Shown: positions 1 to 9,226 of the stretch, piece after piece
How positions within the stretch are numbered: the stretch's first letter is position 1
Layout: each line of letters starts with the position of its first letter
Assembly: GCA_963815645.1 (NCBI GenBank)
Contig: CAWFHL010000001.1
Coordinates: 2,294,001 to 2,358,000, forward strand
From: JBBRHQ01 sp963815645
GTDB taxonomy: Bacteria > Actinomycetota > Thermoleophilia > Solirubrobacterales > 70-9
DNA length: 64,000 nt
Direction of reading: 5' to 3'
Position numbers and translations under genes: made by a program
Notes under the pieces: generated by a model
Told to the model about the DNA's origin: nothing
Databases searched by the model: none
Seen by the model: only the letters and a program-made list of their open reading frames with translations

Positions 1-1
1 G

Positions 2-656
2 ACCCACCACGGCGAGCACTACGACCTCCCCCTGCCCGATGGCGAGGGCAAGGCGCTGAAGCTCGGCTTCCACCCGGTGCGGGACCGCATCCCGGTCTTC
101 CTCGGGGCGATCGGCCGCAAGTCGGTCGAGCTGGCGGCGGAGATCGCGACGGCTGGATCCCCGCCTTCTTCAGCGTCGAGGACTTCGAGCAGATCTGGGG
201 CGAGCACATCGAGGCGGGCCTCGAGCGGGGCGGCCGCGAGCGCTCCGAGCTGGAGATCTCGCCGACCCTCCAGGTGGCGATCGACGGCGACACCGAGACC
301 GCGCTCGGCGGTGGTCAAGGCCGGCCTCCTCCTTTACCTCGGCGGCATGGGCAGCCGCAGGACCAACTTCTACGTCGAGCTCGCCCATCGCTACGGCTTC
401 GGCGAGGTCGCCGACGAGGTCCAGCGCCTCTACCAGGACGGCGACCGCGAGGCCGCATACGCGGCGATCAGCGACGAACTCGCGCACGCCATCTCGCTGA
501 TCGGCTCCGAGTCGGAGGTCGCCGAGCGGCTCGGCGCGCTTCCGGGAGGCGGGCGTGGACCGGCTGATCGCCTGGCCGGCCCAGCTCGACCAGGCGGAGC
601 GGCTGCACACGATCGAGCGCCTCGCCGCGATGGCCGACGTCGCCGCCCCCGTCTAG
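2..656 (+). CDS. LLM-class (F420-type) oxidoreductase, 3' part, frameshifted
   Basis: The gene runs in from the left edge and only the C-terminal ~215 residues are present. Joined across three single-base frame breaks (near 150, 307 and 541) the protein reads through ...RIPVFLGAIGRKSVELA..., DGWIPAFFSVEDFEQIW and a C-terminal helical stretch ending AAMADVAAPV. That is the usual end of a luciferase-like (bacterial luciferase fold) monooxygenase; in actinobacteria many of these use reduced F420. The substrate cannot be told from this part. The breaks lie in short G/C runs and each is repaired by one base, so sequence error is more likely than decay. It ends 35 bp before pntAA. Confidence 0.7.
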
Positions 657-691
657 ATGGGCCGGATTGTCGTAGGCTCTCGCCGCTCTCG

Positions 692-1826
692 ATGAGGATC
701 GGAGTCCCGAAAGAGACGGCTGAGGGGGAGCGCCGGGTGGCGCTGGTGCCCGACGTCGTCAAGTCGCTGAAGCGAAACGAGCAGGTCGAGGTCGTCGTCG
801 AGGCGGGGGCCGGGATCGCCGCCGGACATCCCGACGAGGCCTACGCCGAGGCCGGGGCCGAGGTCTCCGACGCCGCAACCGCCTCGGGCGCCGAGGTCGT
901 GCTGCGCGTCGGCACCCCCTCTGTGGAGGAGATCGGCTCGATGCAGCCGGGGCCAGGTGCTGATCGCCCACCTCGCCCCATGGACCTCGGCGGAGACCAA
1001 CCGGGCGCTGGCCGCCGCCGGGGTGAGGAGCTTCGCGATGGAGGCGATCCCCCGCACCACCCGCGCCCAGGCGATGGACGCGCTCTCCTCGCAGGCCGCG
1101 GCCGCGGGATACGCGGCGATGCTGATCGCCGCCCGGGAGTCGGGCCGCTTCTTCGGGATGATGACCACCGCCGCGGGCACGGTGCCCCCGGCGAGGGTGA
1201 TGGTTCTCGGCGCCGGCGTCGCCGGGCTGCAGGCGGTTGCCACCGCGAAGCGCCTCGGGGCGATCGTCACCGGCTTCGACATCCGCCGCGCCGCCTGGGA
1301 GCAGATCGCCTCGCTCGGCGGGCGCCCGCTCGAGCTCGACTTCATCCCCGACGCAGAGGGGGAGGGGGGCTATGCCCGCCCGCTGACCGACGAGGAGAAC
1401 GCCCAGGTCCGCGAGGCCCTCGCGGCCGAGGCCGCGAAACAGGACATCATCGTCACCACCGCGGCGATCCCCGGGCGGGCGGCGCCGATCCTGATCACCG
1501 CCGAGGCGGTGCGCGGGATGAAGCCGGGCTCGGTGATCGTCGACCTCGCTGCCGAGACCGGCGGCAACTGCGAGCTGACCAGTCCCGGCGAGACGGTGAG
1601 CGAGGACGGGGTCACGGTCGCCGGGCCGAAGAACCTGCCCAGCGAGATGCCGGCGCCGGCCTCCCAGCTCTACGCCAAGAACCTCGAGAACCTGCTGGGG
1701 CTGATGATCACCGAGGAGGGCCGGCTCGAGATCGACTTCGAAGACGACATCCTCGACGCCGCCTGCATCACCGATGCGGGCGAGATCCGCAACGAGAGGG
1801 CAGCCGGAGCAGAGGACGCGACCTAG
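692..1826 (+). CDS. pntAA: NAD(P) transhydrogenase subunit alpha part 1 (PntAA), one frame break
   Basis: This is the soluble NAD(H)-binding domain I of proton-translocating transhydrogenase, which couples hydride transfer between NADH and NADP+ to proton movement. The ATG at 692 opens with MRIGVPKETAEGERRVALVP, the typical alanine dehydrogenase/PNT N-terminal signature. A dinucleotide-binding segment follows near residue 168 (VMVLGAGVAGLQAVATAKRL), and the LPSEMPAPASQLYAKN segment is near the end. A single extra G near 950 splits the frame between ...SMQPG and QVLIAHLAPW. The gene is followed 2 bp later by pntAB and then pntB, the split three-gene arrangement common in actinobacteria and alphaproteobacteria. 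Repaired length is about 378 residues, normal for the family. Confidence 0.92.
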
Positions 1827-1828
1827 GT

Positions 1829-2171
1829 ATGTCACTGATGACCGAGATCACCATCTTCGTGCTCGCCGCCTTCGTCGGCTTCGAGGTGATCTCCAAGGTC
1901 CCGACCACGCTGCACACGCCGCTGATGTCGCAGACCAACGCGATCCACGGGATCGTCATGCTCGGCGGCCTGATCGTCGTCGGCTTCGCCGAACGATCCG
2001 CTCGAGTACGTGATCGGCGTGATCGCGATCGCCTTCGGGACGATCAACATCGTCGGCGGCTTCATGGTCACGGACCGCATGCTCGGGATGTTCGTGCGGA
2101 AACCAAAGGAACAACCGCCGTCCGAATCCTCCGCTGACGCGTCCGGTTCGGACGGGTCGGAGAAGGGATGA
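1829..2171 (+). CDS. pntAB: NAD(P) transhydrogenase subunit alpha part 2 (PntAB), one frame break
   Basis: Small membrane subunit of the transhydrogenase, about 114 residues once repaired. It carries three or four hydrophobic helices: TEITIFVLAAFVGFEVI near the start, AIHGIVMLGGLIVVGF, and YVIGVIAIAFGTINIVGGF with the conserved VGGFMVTDRMLGMF end. The ATG at 1829 lies just after the pntAA stop. An extra C near 1994 shifts the frame after VVGFAE. The C-terminal tail after MFVRKPKEQ is polar and Ser-rich. It forms part of the proton channel together with PntB. Confidence 0.9.
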
Positions 2172-2179
2172 GGTAGCTG

Positions 2180-3603
2180 GTGCCCGACCTGGTGACAGCC
2201 GTGCTGAAGCCCGGGGGCGACGCCGCCACTGCGCTCTACATCGTCGCCTTCTCCTGCTTCATTCTCGGGTTGCGGCGCGGCACCCATCCGACCACCGCGA
2301 AACAGGGCAATCAGATCGCCGCCGCCGGGATGGCGCTTGCGGTCGTCACCACCCTGCTTCTCGACGGGATCGGCAACTGGGGGCTGATCGCGCTCGGTCT
2401 GGCGATCGGCACCGCGGTCGGGGTGATCGCCTCGATCCGGGTTCAGATGACCGAGATGCCGCAGATGGTCGCCCTCTACAACGGGGTCGGTGGCGGTGCC
2501 GTCGCCCTGATCGCCTGGTCGGAGATCCGCCACGGGATCTCCCTCGGGGAGACCATCCCCCTCGACGAGCTGATCCCGGTCCTCTTCGCGGCGGTGGTCG
2601 GCTCGGTCTCCTTCTGGGGATCGAACATCGCCTTCGGCAAGCTCCAGGGGATCCTGCCTGGTCAGCCGGTGAAGGCTCCCGGCCAGCAGTTCCTCAACGC
2701 GGTGCTGCTGGCGGCGATCGTCGTCGCCTGCGTGGTGATCGCCGCCAACAACGACGATCCCTCCCAGGCGATCTTCATCGGGGTTCTGATCGCCGCGGCG
2801 ATCCTCGGCAACCTGGTCGTGCTGCCGATCGGCGGCGCCGACATGCCGGTGGTGATCTCGCATGCTCAACGCCTTCACCGGCCTCTCGGCCGCGGCGGCG
2901 GGATTCGCCCTCGACAACGTCGCCCTGATCGTCGCCGGCACCCTGGTCGGCTCCTCGGGAACGATCCTGACGATGGAGATGGCGACGGCGATGAACCGCT
3001 CGGTGGGCAACGTGCTGTTCGCCGGCTTCGGCGGCGCCCCGGCCGCAGGCGCCGCCGCCACCGAGGAGCGCCCGGTGGTCTCGATCGGCGCCCAGGACGC
3101 GGCGATCAAGCTCGCCTACGCCGACTCGGTGGTGATCGTCCCCGGTTACGGGATGGCCGTCGCCCAGGCGCAGCACAGCGTCAAGGAGATGGCGAACCAG
3201 CTGGAGAAGCGCGGGGTGGAGGTGAACTACGCGATCCATCCGGTCGCCGGTCGCATGCCGGGACACATGAACGTCCTCCTCGCCGAGGCCGACGTCCCCT
3301 ACGAGAAGCTGCGGGAGATGGAGGACATCAACCCGGAGATGCCGCGCACCGACGTCGCCGTGGTGATCGGCGCCAACGACGTCACCAATCCGGCGGCCAA
3401 GAACGACCCCGACAGCCCGATCGCCGGGATGCCGATCATCGAGGTCTCCGAGGCCCAGCAGGTGATCGTGATCAAGCGCTCGCTCAGCCCCGGGCTTCGC
3501 CGGCATCGACAATGACCTCTTCTACGAAGCCAACACCTCGATGCTCTTCGACGACGCGAAGAAGGCCGCCGCCGACATCGCCGCGGAGATCGAGGAGCTC
3601 TGA
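2180..3603 (+). CDS. pntB: NAD(P) transhydrogenase subunit beta (PntB), two frame breaks
   Basis: Beta subunit: an N-terminal membrane domain (roughly residues 1-250, eight or nine helices) followed by the NADP(H)-binding domain III, with VVIVPGYGMAVAQAQH and the late segment ADVAVVIGANDVTNPAAKND, both diagnostic. The start is GTG at 2180, eight bases after the pntAB stop. Two single-base insertions, near 2861 (before MLNAFTGLSAAA) and near 3492 (between RSLSPG and FAGIDNDLF), break the frame. The repaired protein is about 473 residues and ends DIAAEIEEL. It completes the pntAA-AB-B operon, a membrane enzyme that supplies NADPH. Confidence 0.92.
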
Positions 3604-3608
3604 GAGGG

Positions 3609-4514
3609 CTAGCGCTCGACCTCGGCGGGGAGCAGGAAGGGGTAGGTCCGGCGGCGGACGTGCCGGCACCAGGCCCGATCGAGGCGTCGCAGTCGCAGTA
3701 GCGCCTCCCACAGCCGGGCATCGGAGCGGTAGTAGCGGCGCACCTCCTCCTCGCTGATCGCCGGGTCCAGGGCTCCCTCCACCGCCCCCAGGAAGACCGG
3801 CACCCACGGGTCGAGGCGCTCCTTGAGCAGGTTCCCGCAGAGGTCGCTCATCACCCCGCGCAGGTCGCGGTAGCCGTCGAGGATGCGAGGCCCGAGGAAG
3901 TGCCTGATCGGCGGGCGGAGGATCGCCGGCAGCGGACTGGTGAGGATCTCGACGTCGAGCAGCGGGCTGCCGTCCTCCGACCACAGCATCGGCGTGGTCA
4001 CGTCGAGGTAGCGCAGCCGCCCTCCCGCCTCCCAGGTCCAGTTGGAGAGCTGGGCGTCGATGCCGAGCGTCGGGGAGACCACGGCGCGGATCCTGGCGAC
4101 GATCGCCTCGACGATCGGATGTCCGGCGCTCGGGTCAGCGGCGGCGAGGACCGTCGGGGCAAGGGTCTCCGCCGGCAGAACCGGCTGGACCGCATAGCCG
4201 ACCACGCTGCCGTCGCCGTGGGGGACCGGCACGAAGGCGGTCTCGACTACGTCCACCCCGGCCGTTCGCAGCGCCTCGACGTAGTCGGCAAGGGTGCGCC
4301 CGTAGGCATCGAAGCGGCCTCGGTCGGGGAAGGCAGGGAGTCGCTTGCAGGCGAAGGCCGGCTCTGTCGCCGGCCAGCCGAGGACAAGCGAGATCTCGCC
4401 CGAGCCCAGCACGCGCAGCCCGCCCTCCTCACCCGAGGCGAGAGCCCCCTCCACCGCGCGGTCGAGCAAGCGGACCTCGGCCTCGGCCAGCCGCGGCGTC
4501 GAGCCGGCGCTCAC
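3609..4514 (-). CDS. Unrecognised protein coupled to a class III aminotransferase
   Basis: A 301-residue soluble protein that I cannot place with certainty; it recalls uncharacterised DUF6206-type actinobacterial proteins, but that is from memory only. The GTG start at 4514 overlaps the aminotransferase stop by four bases (GTGA), so the two are translationally coupled. Features seen: the lead segment VLGSGEISLVLGWP followed by AFACKRLPAFPD, which resembles the N-lobe of a kinase/phosphotransferase fold, a conserved-looking YLDVTTPMLW further on, and an Arg-rich C-terminus (RAWCRHVRRRTYPFLLP). No signal peptide or TM segment. The coupling suggests it acts on, or with, the product of the aminotransferase. 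Confidence 0.6.
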   Translation of the reverse strand: MSAGSTPRLAEAEVRLLDRAVEGALASGEEGGLRVLGSGEISLVLGWPATEPAFACKRLPAFPDRGRFDAYGRTLADYVEALRTAGVDVVETAFVPVPHGDGSVVGYAVQPVLPAETLAPTVLAAADPSAGHPIVEAIVARIRAVVSPTLGIDAQLSNWTWEAGGRLRYLDVTTPMLWSEDGSPLLDVEILTSPLPAILRPPIRHFLGPRILDGYRDLRGVMSDLCGNLLKERLDPWVPVFLGAVEGALDPAISEEEVRRYYRSDARLWEALLRLRRLDRAWCRHVRRRTYPFLLPAEVER

Positions 4515-5752
4515 CCTCCCAGGATCTCGGCGACCGTGGCGATGATCTCGTCGGCCTCCTCGTCGTTGATGATCAGCGGCGGCTTGAACTGGGTGACGCG
4601 GTGGTCGTGCTCGGCGTAGACCGCGAAGACGCCGGCATCGATCAGCCGCTTCGCCGCGAGCACGCCGCCCTCGTCCTCGGCGAAGGCCAGCCCCATCGTC
4701 AGCCCTCGCCGCCGCAGCTCGAACGGCAGGCCCTCGAAACCCTGCTCGAAGCGCTCGCCCAGCGAGCGCACCCGCTCGAGGAACTCTGGCCGGGTGACCT
4801 CCTCCATCACCGCGGAGGCCGCCGCGCAGCCCAGCTCGGAGCCGCCGAAGGTCGAGACGTAGGCGAAGGGGCGCTCGTCGAAAAACCCCTCCAGCTCCTC
4901 GTTGACGAGCGCCGCGCTCACCGGGTAGAGGCCACCCCCGAGGCCCTTGCCGGTGATGACCATGTCCGGCTCGGCCTCCTCCTGCTGGTGGAACCAGGCG
5001 GTCCCCGTGCGCCCGAGCCCGGTCTGGACCTCGTCGAGGATCAGCAGGGCGCCGCTTCGCCGCGCCAGCTCGCCCGCCTCGCGCAGGTAGCCGGGTGCAG
5101 GCGGCGGGAAACCGAGGGTCGCCGGGATCGATTCCAGGATCACGGCCGCGGTGTCCGAATCGATCTCGAACGCCAGCGCCTCGAGGTCGTTGAAGGGGAC
5201 GTGGGCGAAGCCCGGCAGGGACTCGCCGAACGGTTCGGACCAGCGCGGGTCGCTGGCGGCCCGGGCAAGGCCGGCGAGACCGTGGTAGCCGCCCGTGGTG
5301 GCGACTATCTTCCGGCGGCCGGTATGGCCCCGGGCAAGGCTCAGCGCCAGGTCCACGGCCTCGCTGCCCGAGGGGGTGAAGAGGGCGAAGGGAAGCTTCC
5401 CTGCGGTGCTGTCCGAGAGCTGGGTCGCCAGCCGGCCGCGCCAGCCCGAGATCAGGTGGTGGTTGCCGACGTCGATGTGGTCGAGGGCATCGCGCAGTGC
5501 CGCGACGACCGCGGGGTTGCGGTGGCCGAGGTTGAAGACGCCCCCGTTGCAGTGGCAGTTCCAGTACCACCGTCCGCTGTAGGCGTCGCGGAACCGGGCG
5601 CCCTCGCGCTCTCCGACGACGATCTCGACCCCGATCGCCTCGAGTGCCCGCGCCTTGCCTCGGTTGACGTGCCCAGCGAAGGCCTGGGTGGCGGCCTGGC
5701 GACTCGGATAGGGCTCGGTTGCGCTCACCGGCCGGGCTGATGCGGCTCTCAT
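4511..5752 (-). CDS. Class III (omega/ornithine-type) PLP-dependent aminotransferase
   Basis: A 413-residue cytoplasmic fold-type I PLP enzyme. Seen in order: NCHCNGGVFNLGHRNPAVVAAL (substrate side), TPSGSEAVDLALSLAR (phosphate-binding Gly-Ser-Glu-Ala), TGGYHGLAG, LILDEVQTGLGRTG with the PLP-binding Asp, and MVITGKGLGGGLYP with the Schiff-base Lys. The STFGGSELGCAAASAV segment after it is typical of the family that includes ArgD, GabT and ornithine aminotransferase. A GAGAGGAGGG ribosome binding site sits directly before the ATG at 5752. The exact substrate is not clear. It is coupled to the downstream unknown gene by a GTGA overlap. Confidence 0.88.
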   Translation of the reverse strand: MRAASARPVSATEPYPSRQAATQAFAGHVNRGKARALEAIGVEIVVGEREGARFRDAYSGRWYWNCHCNGGVFNLGHRNPAVVAALRDALDHIDVGNHHLISGWRGRLATQLSDSTAGKLPFALFTPSGSEAVDLALSLARGHTGRRKIVATTGGYHGLAGLARAASDPRWSEPFGESLPGFAHVPFNDLEALAFEIDSDTAAVILESIPATLGFPPPAPGYLREAGELARRSGALLILDEVQTGLGRTGTAWFHQQEEAEPDMVITGKGLGGGLYPVSAALVNEELEGFFDERPFAYVSTFGGSELGCAAASAVMEEVTRPEFLERVRSLGERFEQGFEGLPFELRRRGLTMGLAFAEDEGGVLAAKRLIDAGVFAVYAEHDHRVTQFKPPLIINDEEADEIIATVAEILGG

Positions 5753-5822
5753 CGGGGCCCTCCTCTCGACTTCGGAAGCTTCTGAAAGCTATCGCGGCGC
5801 GGGCCTGGTGGCGCGGGTTTCG

Positions 5823-6104
5823 CTACTCGGCGTCGCGGCGCCGTTCCTCGCGGCGGTGGCGGCGCAACACCGGCGCCGCGTAGCCGATCGCGGCGCCGAG
5901 CAGGGCGGCGAACAGCAGGGCGATGATCAACGGCGCCGAGCCGTTGATGGTCAGGAACTTGACCTCGACCGTCTGCGAGTTCTGCAGGGCGACGATCGCG
6001 AGGACGGCGATCGCCGCGTAGAGCAGCCAGCGCCGCCACGGCCGCCCCTCTCCGTCCCGGTCGGCGCGGGACGGGGCGGGATGCGGTTTGGTCGGATCGG
6101 CCAT
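5823..6104 (-). CDS. LapA-family (DUF1049-like) small membrane protein
   Basis: Starting at the ATG at 6104 this is 93 residues: a polar Pro/Arg-rich N-terminus, a first TM segment (WLLYAAIAVLAIVALQNSQ), the short loop TVEVKFLTINGSAPL, a second TM segment (IIALLFAALLGAAIGYA) and a basic tail rich in Arg. The ALQNSQTVEVKFL pattern followed by a second helix is the hallmark of the LapA/DUF1049 family, whose members help assemble envelope components in Proteobacteria. The role in actinobacteria is unknown. A longer start at 6143 in the same frame is possible. Confidence 0.75.
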   Translation of the reverse strand: MADPTKPHPAPSRADRDGEGRPWRRWLLYAAIAVLAIVALQNSQTVEVKFLTINGSAPLIIALLFAALLGAAIGYAAPVLRRHRREERRRDAE

Positions 6105-6171
6105 CGAGCGCGACTGTAACTCCTGACGGTCTGCAAAGCTCACGCGCGCCGCGGCCCCCTAGCGTGGTCGC

Positions 6172-7122
6172 GTGAGCAGCACGGCAACCCGAATTCGCTG
6201 CGAGCGCGGCCAGGCCAGCGTCGAGTGGGTCGGCCTCACCCTGCTCGTCGGTCTCGCCTTCGCGGCGATCCTGACCGCCGGGATCGGGCTGCCCGGAGCC
6301 TCCCTCGGCCGGGCGATCGCCGGGCGGATCCTCTGCGCCGTCTCCTTCGAGGGCTACTGCGGGCAGGTGGGCGGCCTGGTCTCCGCCTACGGCGTGGATG
6401 TCGCCGGGATCGTCCGCCGGGAGGCCCCGGGTCTCGCTTACGAAAAGGGGATGCGGGCGCTGCCGGTCGACTACCGCCATTGCCGGCACCCGACCTGCGG
6501 CGACGGGCCGCAGAACGGGGTCGTCACCCGCTCCGGGGCAGGAGAGCCGGTGGTGGGGTTCGTCCACGTCGTCGACTGCCGCCCGGGATCCGCCGCCGAC
6601 ACGGAGGCCGCCGGGGGCGACTGCTCGGGGTCGAGGACGGGCAACCTCTATCTCGAGTACTGGACCTACTACGCGGACAGCGCCACCCTCCGCGGAGTTC
6701 CCGTTGCGGGCTCCACCGGCTATCACCGCGACGACTGGGAGGGGGCCGAGATCCGGATCGGCCCCGACGGGGAGGTCGCCGAGCGGGCTTCCTCGCACCA
6801 CGGCTTCAACTACGAGCAGAGCGCCTGGAACTGGGGCTCGGACGCCGGCATCGGCTTCCTCCGGGACCTGACCGAGCTGGTCGGCGCCCGCCCGGAGGGC
6901 GGCTGGGGGCCGCGGACCGGCTGGCTGTTCGTCTCCGGCGGCTCGCACGCCGGCAACGTCAAGGCTGGCCGCGGCGACGTCGGTCGGATCACGCCGGGCC
7001 GGCGCCTGCTGCTGGTGCCGCTGGAGCCGATCGCCGAAGGCGGCGAGCTGCCGGGTTTCGCGATCCCCCCGCCCTGGCGAAAGCGACTCTGGCGCGATCC
7101 CGAGGCCGATGGGACAGATTGA
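6172..7122 (+). CDS. TadE/Flp-type N-terminus fused to a large extracellular domain with a DWEG motif
   Basis: 316 residues from a GTG start. The N-terminus (ERGQASVEWVGLTLLVGLAFAA) is a class III signal peptide of the TadE/Flp type: a basic leader, Gly-Gln cleavage context, a Glu, then one hydrophobic helix. The remaining ~270 residues are predicted extracellular and contain paired cysteines, GYHRDDWEGAEIRIGPDG, SSHHGFNYE and GWLFVSGGSHAGNV. The spaced DWE, HHG and GSHA elements recall bacterial Vps62/DUF946-like domains and, more distantly, the HDWE heptad of NPP1-like proteins. This similarity is judged by eye. No Tad secretion genes are in the window. It converges on the SDR gene with 9 bp between stops. 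Confidence 0.65.
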   Translation: MSSTATRIRCERGQASVEWVGLTLLVGLAFAAILTAGIGLPGASLGRAIAGRILCAVSFEGYCGQVGGLVSAYGVDVAGIVRREAPGLAYEKGMRALPVDYRHCRHPTCGDGPQNGVVTRSGAGEPVVGFVHVVDCRPGSAADTEAAGGDCSGSRTGNLYLEYWTYYADSATLRGVPVAGSTGYHRDDWEGAEIRIGPDGEVAERASSHHGFNYEQSAWNWGSDAGIGFLRDLTELVGARPEGGWGPRTGWLFVSGGSHAGNVKAGRGDVGRITPGRRLLLVPLEPIAEGGELPGFAIPPPWRKRLWRDPEADGTD

Positions 7123-7131
7123 AGCGGGCCG

Positions 7132-7893
7132 CTACTTCGGCGGCATCCGCAGGGCGCCGTCGAGGCGGATCGTCTCCCCGTTGAGCATCGGGTTGGCGAC
7201 GATCTGGCCGACCAGGTCGGCGTACTCGCGCGGCTGCCCGAGGCGCGATGGGAAGGGAATCCCGGCGCCCAAGGCCTGGCGCGCCTCCTCCGGGAGGGCC
7301 GCCAGCAAGGGCGTGTCGAAGAGGCCCGGTGCGATCGTCATCACCCGGATCCCTCGCGAGGCGAGGTCGCGGGCGGCGGGCAGCGTCATGCTGACGATGC
7401 CGCCCTTCGAGGCGGCGTAGGCGATCTGCCCGATCTGGCCGTCGTAGGCGGCGATCGAGGCGGTGTTGACGCAGACGCCGCGCTCGCCGCCCCGATCGGG
7501 GTCGTTGGCGTTCATCGCCGCGGCGGCGATCCGCAGCACGTTGAAGGAGCCGATCAGGTTGACCCGGATCACGTTGGTGAACAACTCGAGGTTGTGGGGC
7601 CCGCCCTTGTGGGCGACCCGCTCGGCCCAGCCGATCCCGGCGCAGCAGACCGAGATCCGCAGTCCGCCCTCGCCCCCGGCCGCCTTGCCCACCGCCGAGG
7701 AGACTGCGGCCTCGTCGGTGACGTCGGCGGCCACGAACGAGGCGCCGATCTCCGCGGCCAGCGCCTCGCCCTTCTCCTCGTTGAGGTCGGCGATCACGAC
7801 ACTTGCTCCCGCCTCGGCCAGAGCCCTCGCGGTCGCCTCGCCGAGGCCGGACGCCCCGCCCGCCACCAGCGCCGCTTTCCCCCTGGGGTCCAT
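7132..7893 (-). CDS. SDR dehydrogenase, 3-hydroxyacyl-CoA dehydrogenase type 2-like
   Basis: 253-residue short-chain dehydrogenase from the ATG at 7893. The cofactor motif AGGASGLGEATARAL is at residues ~11-25, ADLNEEKGE after strand 2 (the Asp suggests NAD(H)), the VCCAGIG equivalent of NNAG, the catalytic Ser in NTASIAAYDG and the Tyr/Lys pair in AYAASKGG. The overall pattern, including ALPEEARQALGAGIPFPSRLGQPREYA at the end, is that of the HSD10 group that oxidises 3-hydroxyacyl-CoA in beta-oxidation or isoleucine breakdown. A palindrome lies 42-59 bp upstream of its start. Confidence 0.82.
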   Translation of the reverse strand: MDPRGKAALVAGGASGLGEATARALAEAGASVVIADLNEEKGEALAAEIGASFVAADVTDEAAVSSAVGKAAGGEGGLRISVCCAGIGWAERVAHKGGPHNLELFTNVIRVNLIGSFNVLRIAAAAMNANDPDRGGERGVCVNTASIAAYDGQIGQIAYAASKGGIVSMTLPAARDLASRGIRVMTIAPGLFDTPLLAALPEEARQALGAGIPFPSRLGQPREYADLVGQIVANPMLNGETIRLDGALRMPPK

Positions 7894-7934
7894 TCCGGCG
7901 GGGGAGACTACCTGCGTGACGCTTGCCTCACATC

Positions 7935-7952
7935 CCGGGCAATGTGGCCCGG
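7935..7952. promoter_or_regulatory. Inverted repeat CCGGGC-N6-GCCCGG before the SDR gene (and egtB)
   Basis: A perfect 6-bp inverted repeat with spacer AATGTG lies in the divergent gap between the SDR gene (start 7893, minus) and egtB (start 7977, plus). Almost the same element, with spacer AATGT, occurs at 63467-63482 before a thiolase gene at the same distance from its start. This suggests a binding site for a common regulator; that is inference. Confidence 0.4.
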
Positions 7953-7976
7953 TAGGGTTTCCGCATCGCACCGGAG

Positions 7977-9174
7977 GTGACGGCAAGCCCAAAGGCAGCG
8001 ATCGCCGAGCGTCTAGGGGAGGCGCGCCGTCGCACCCTGCTGCTGATCGAGCCGCTCGACGAGGAGCAGCTCAACCGGGTCGTACTCGCCGATCCTCAGC
8101 CCGCTGATCTGGGACCTCGGCCATATCGCCAACTTCGAGGAGCTCTGGCTGGTGCAGACGATCGGCGGGCGGGAGCCGCTCCGCGGCGACCTGGGCCGCT
8201 TCTACGACGCGATCGAGAACCCCCGCAAGAGCCGCGGCGAGCTGCCCATCCTTCGCTCCGGTGAGGTCCAGCCCTACATGGAGGCGGTCCGAGAGCGCAC
8301 CCTCGAGGTGCTTTCCGAGGTCGACCTCGAGGACTCGGCGGACCCGCTGCTGCGCGACGGCTTCGTCTACGAGATGCTTCTCGCCCACGAGCACCAGCAC
8401 ACCGAGACGATCCTGCAGCTGCTGCAGATGGTTCCCTCCTACGAGCCGCCCGAGGTCGATTCCGCTCCCGCCGCCGAGCCGCTCAGACCCGGCCCCGAGA
8501 TGGTCCCGGTGGAGGGAGGGAGCTTCGAGGTCGGCGCCCGAACCGGCTTCTCCTACGACAACGAGCGAGCCCGCCACGCGATCGAGCTGGGGTCCTTCCT
8601 GATCGACCGCGCTCCGGTCAGCAACGGGCGCTACGCGGGCTACATCGCGGATACCGGCGCCGAGCCGCCGATGTACTGGGAGCGCGACGGCGAACGGGGA
8701 TGGGTGCGGACCGCGATGGGCAGGACGGAGCCCCTGGACCAGGACCATCCCGTCGTCCACGTCTCCCACGAGGACGCCGCCGCCTTTGCGCGCTGGGAGG
8801 GCAAGCGGCTGCCCAGCGAGCACGAGTGGGAGGCGGCCTGTGCGGGGGCCGATCGCGAGCGCGCCAACCTCGATCAGCTCTCCTTCGGAACCGCTCCTGC
8901 CGGCGCCTACGCCGACGGCGCCTCGGATTGCGGTGCGGTGCAGATGCTGGGCGACGTCTGGGAGTGGACGAGCTCGGATTTCATCGCCTACCCCGGGTTC
9001 GAGGCCTTCCCCTATCGCGAGTACTCCGAGGTCTTCTTCGGGCCGGCCCACAAGGTGCTGCGGGGCGGCGCCTGGGCGACCCGCCGCGACCTGATCCGGC
9101 CCAGCTTCCGCAACTGGGATCTGCCGCAGCGCCGCCAGATATTCGCCGGCATCCGCTGTGCCAGGGACGCCTGA
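7977..9174 (+). CDS. egtB: Ergothioneine biosynthesis protein EgtB (non-heme iron sulfoxide synthase), one frame break
   Basis: EgtB joins hercynine to a thiol compound (gamma-Glu-Cys or Cys) with O2 at a non-heme iron. The N-terminal DinB-like four-helix domain contains WDLGHIANFEELW and LLAHEHQHTETILQLLQM, whose His residues bind iron. The C-terminal FGE-sulfatase (SUMF1) domain begins at MVPVEGGSFEVGA and shows RLPSEHEWEAAC, GDVWEWTSSDF and VLRGGAWATRRD. An extra G near 8082 breaks the frame between QLNRV and YSPILSPLIWDL; repaired length is about 398 residues. The GTG at 7977 abuts a GGAGG. It is followed by egtD; egtA, egtC and egtE are not in the window. Confidence 0.93.
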
Positions 9175-9226
9175 GACCGGCTGATCCGAAACGAATCGGA
9201 CCCCGGGAGGACGAGAAGAGATCGCT

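Noticed and set aside
1..3603. Programmed frameshifting in the pnt genes
   Set aside because: Breaks are at different simple G/C runs, with no slippery heptamer or pseudoknot, and similar breaks occur in unrelated genes; sequence error is simpler.
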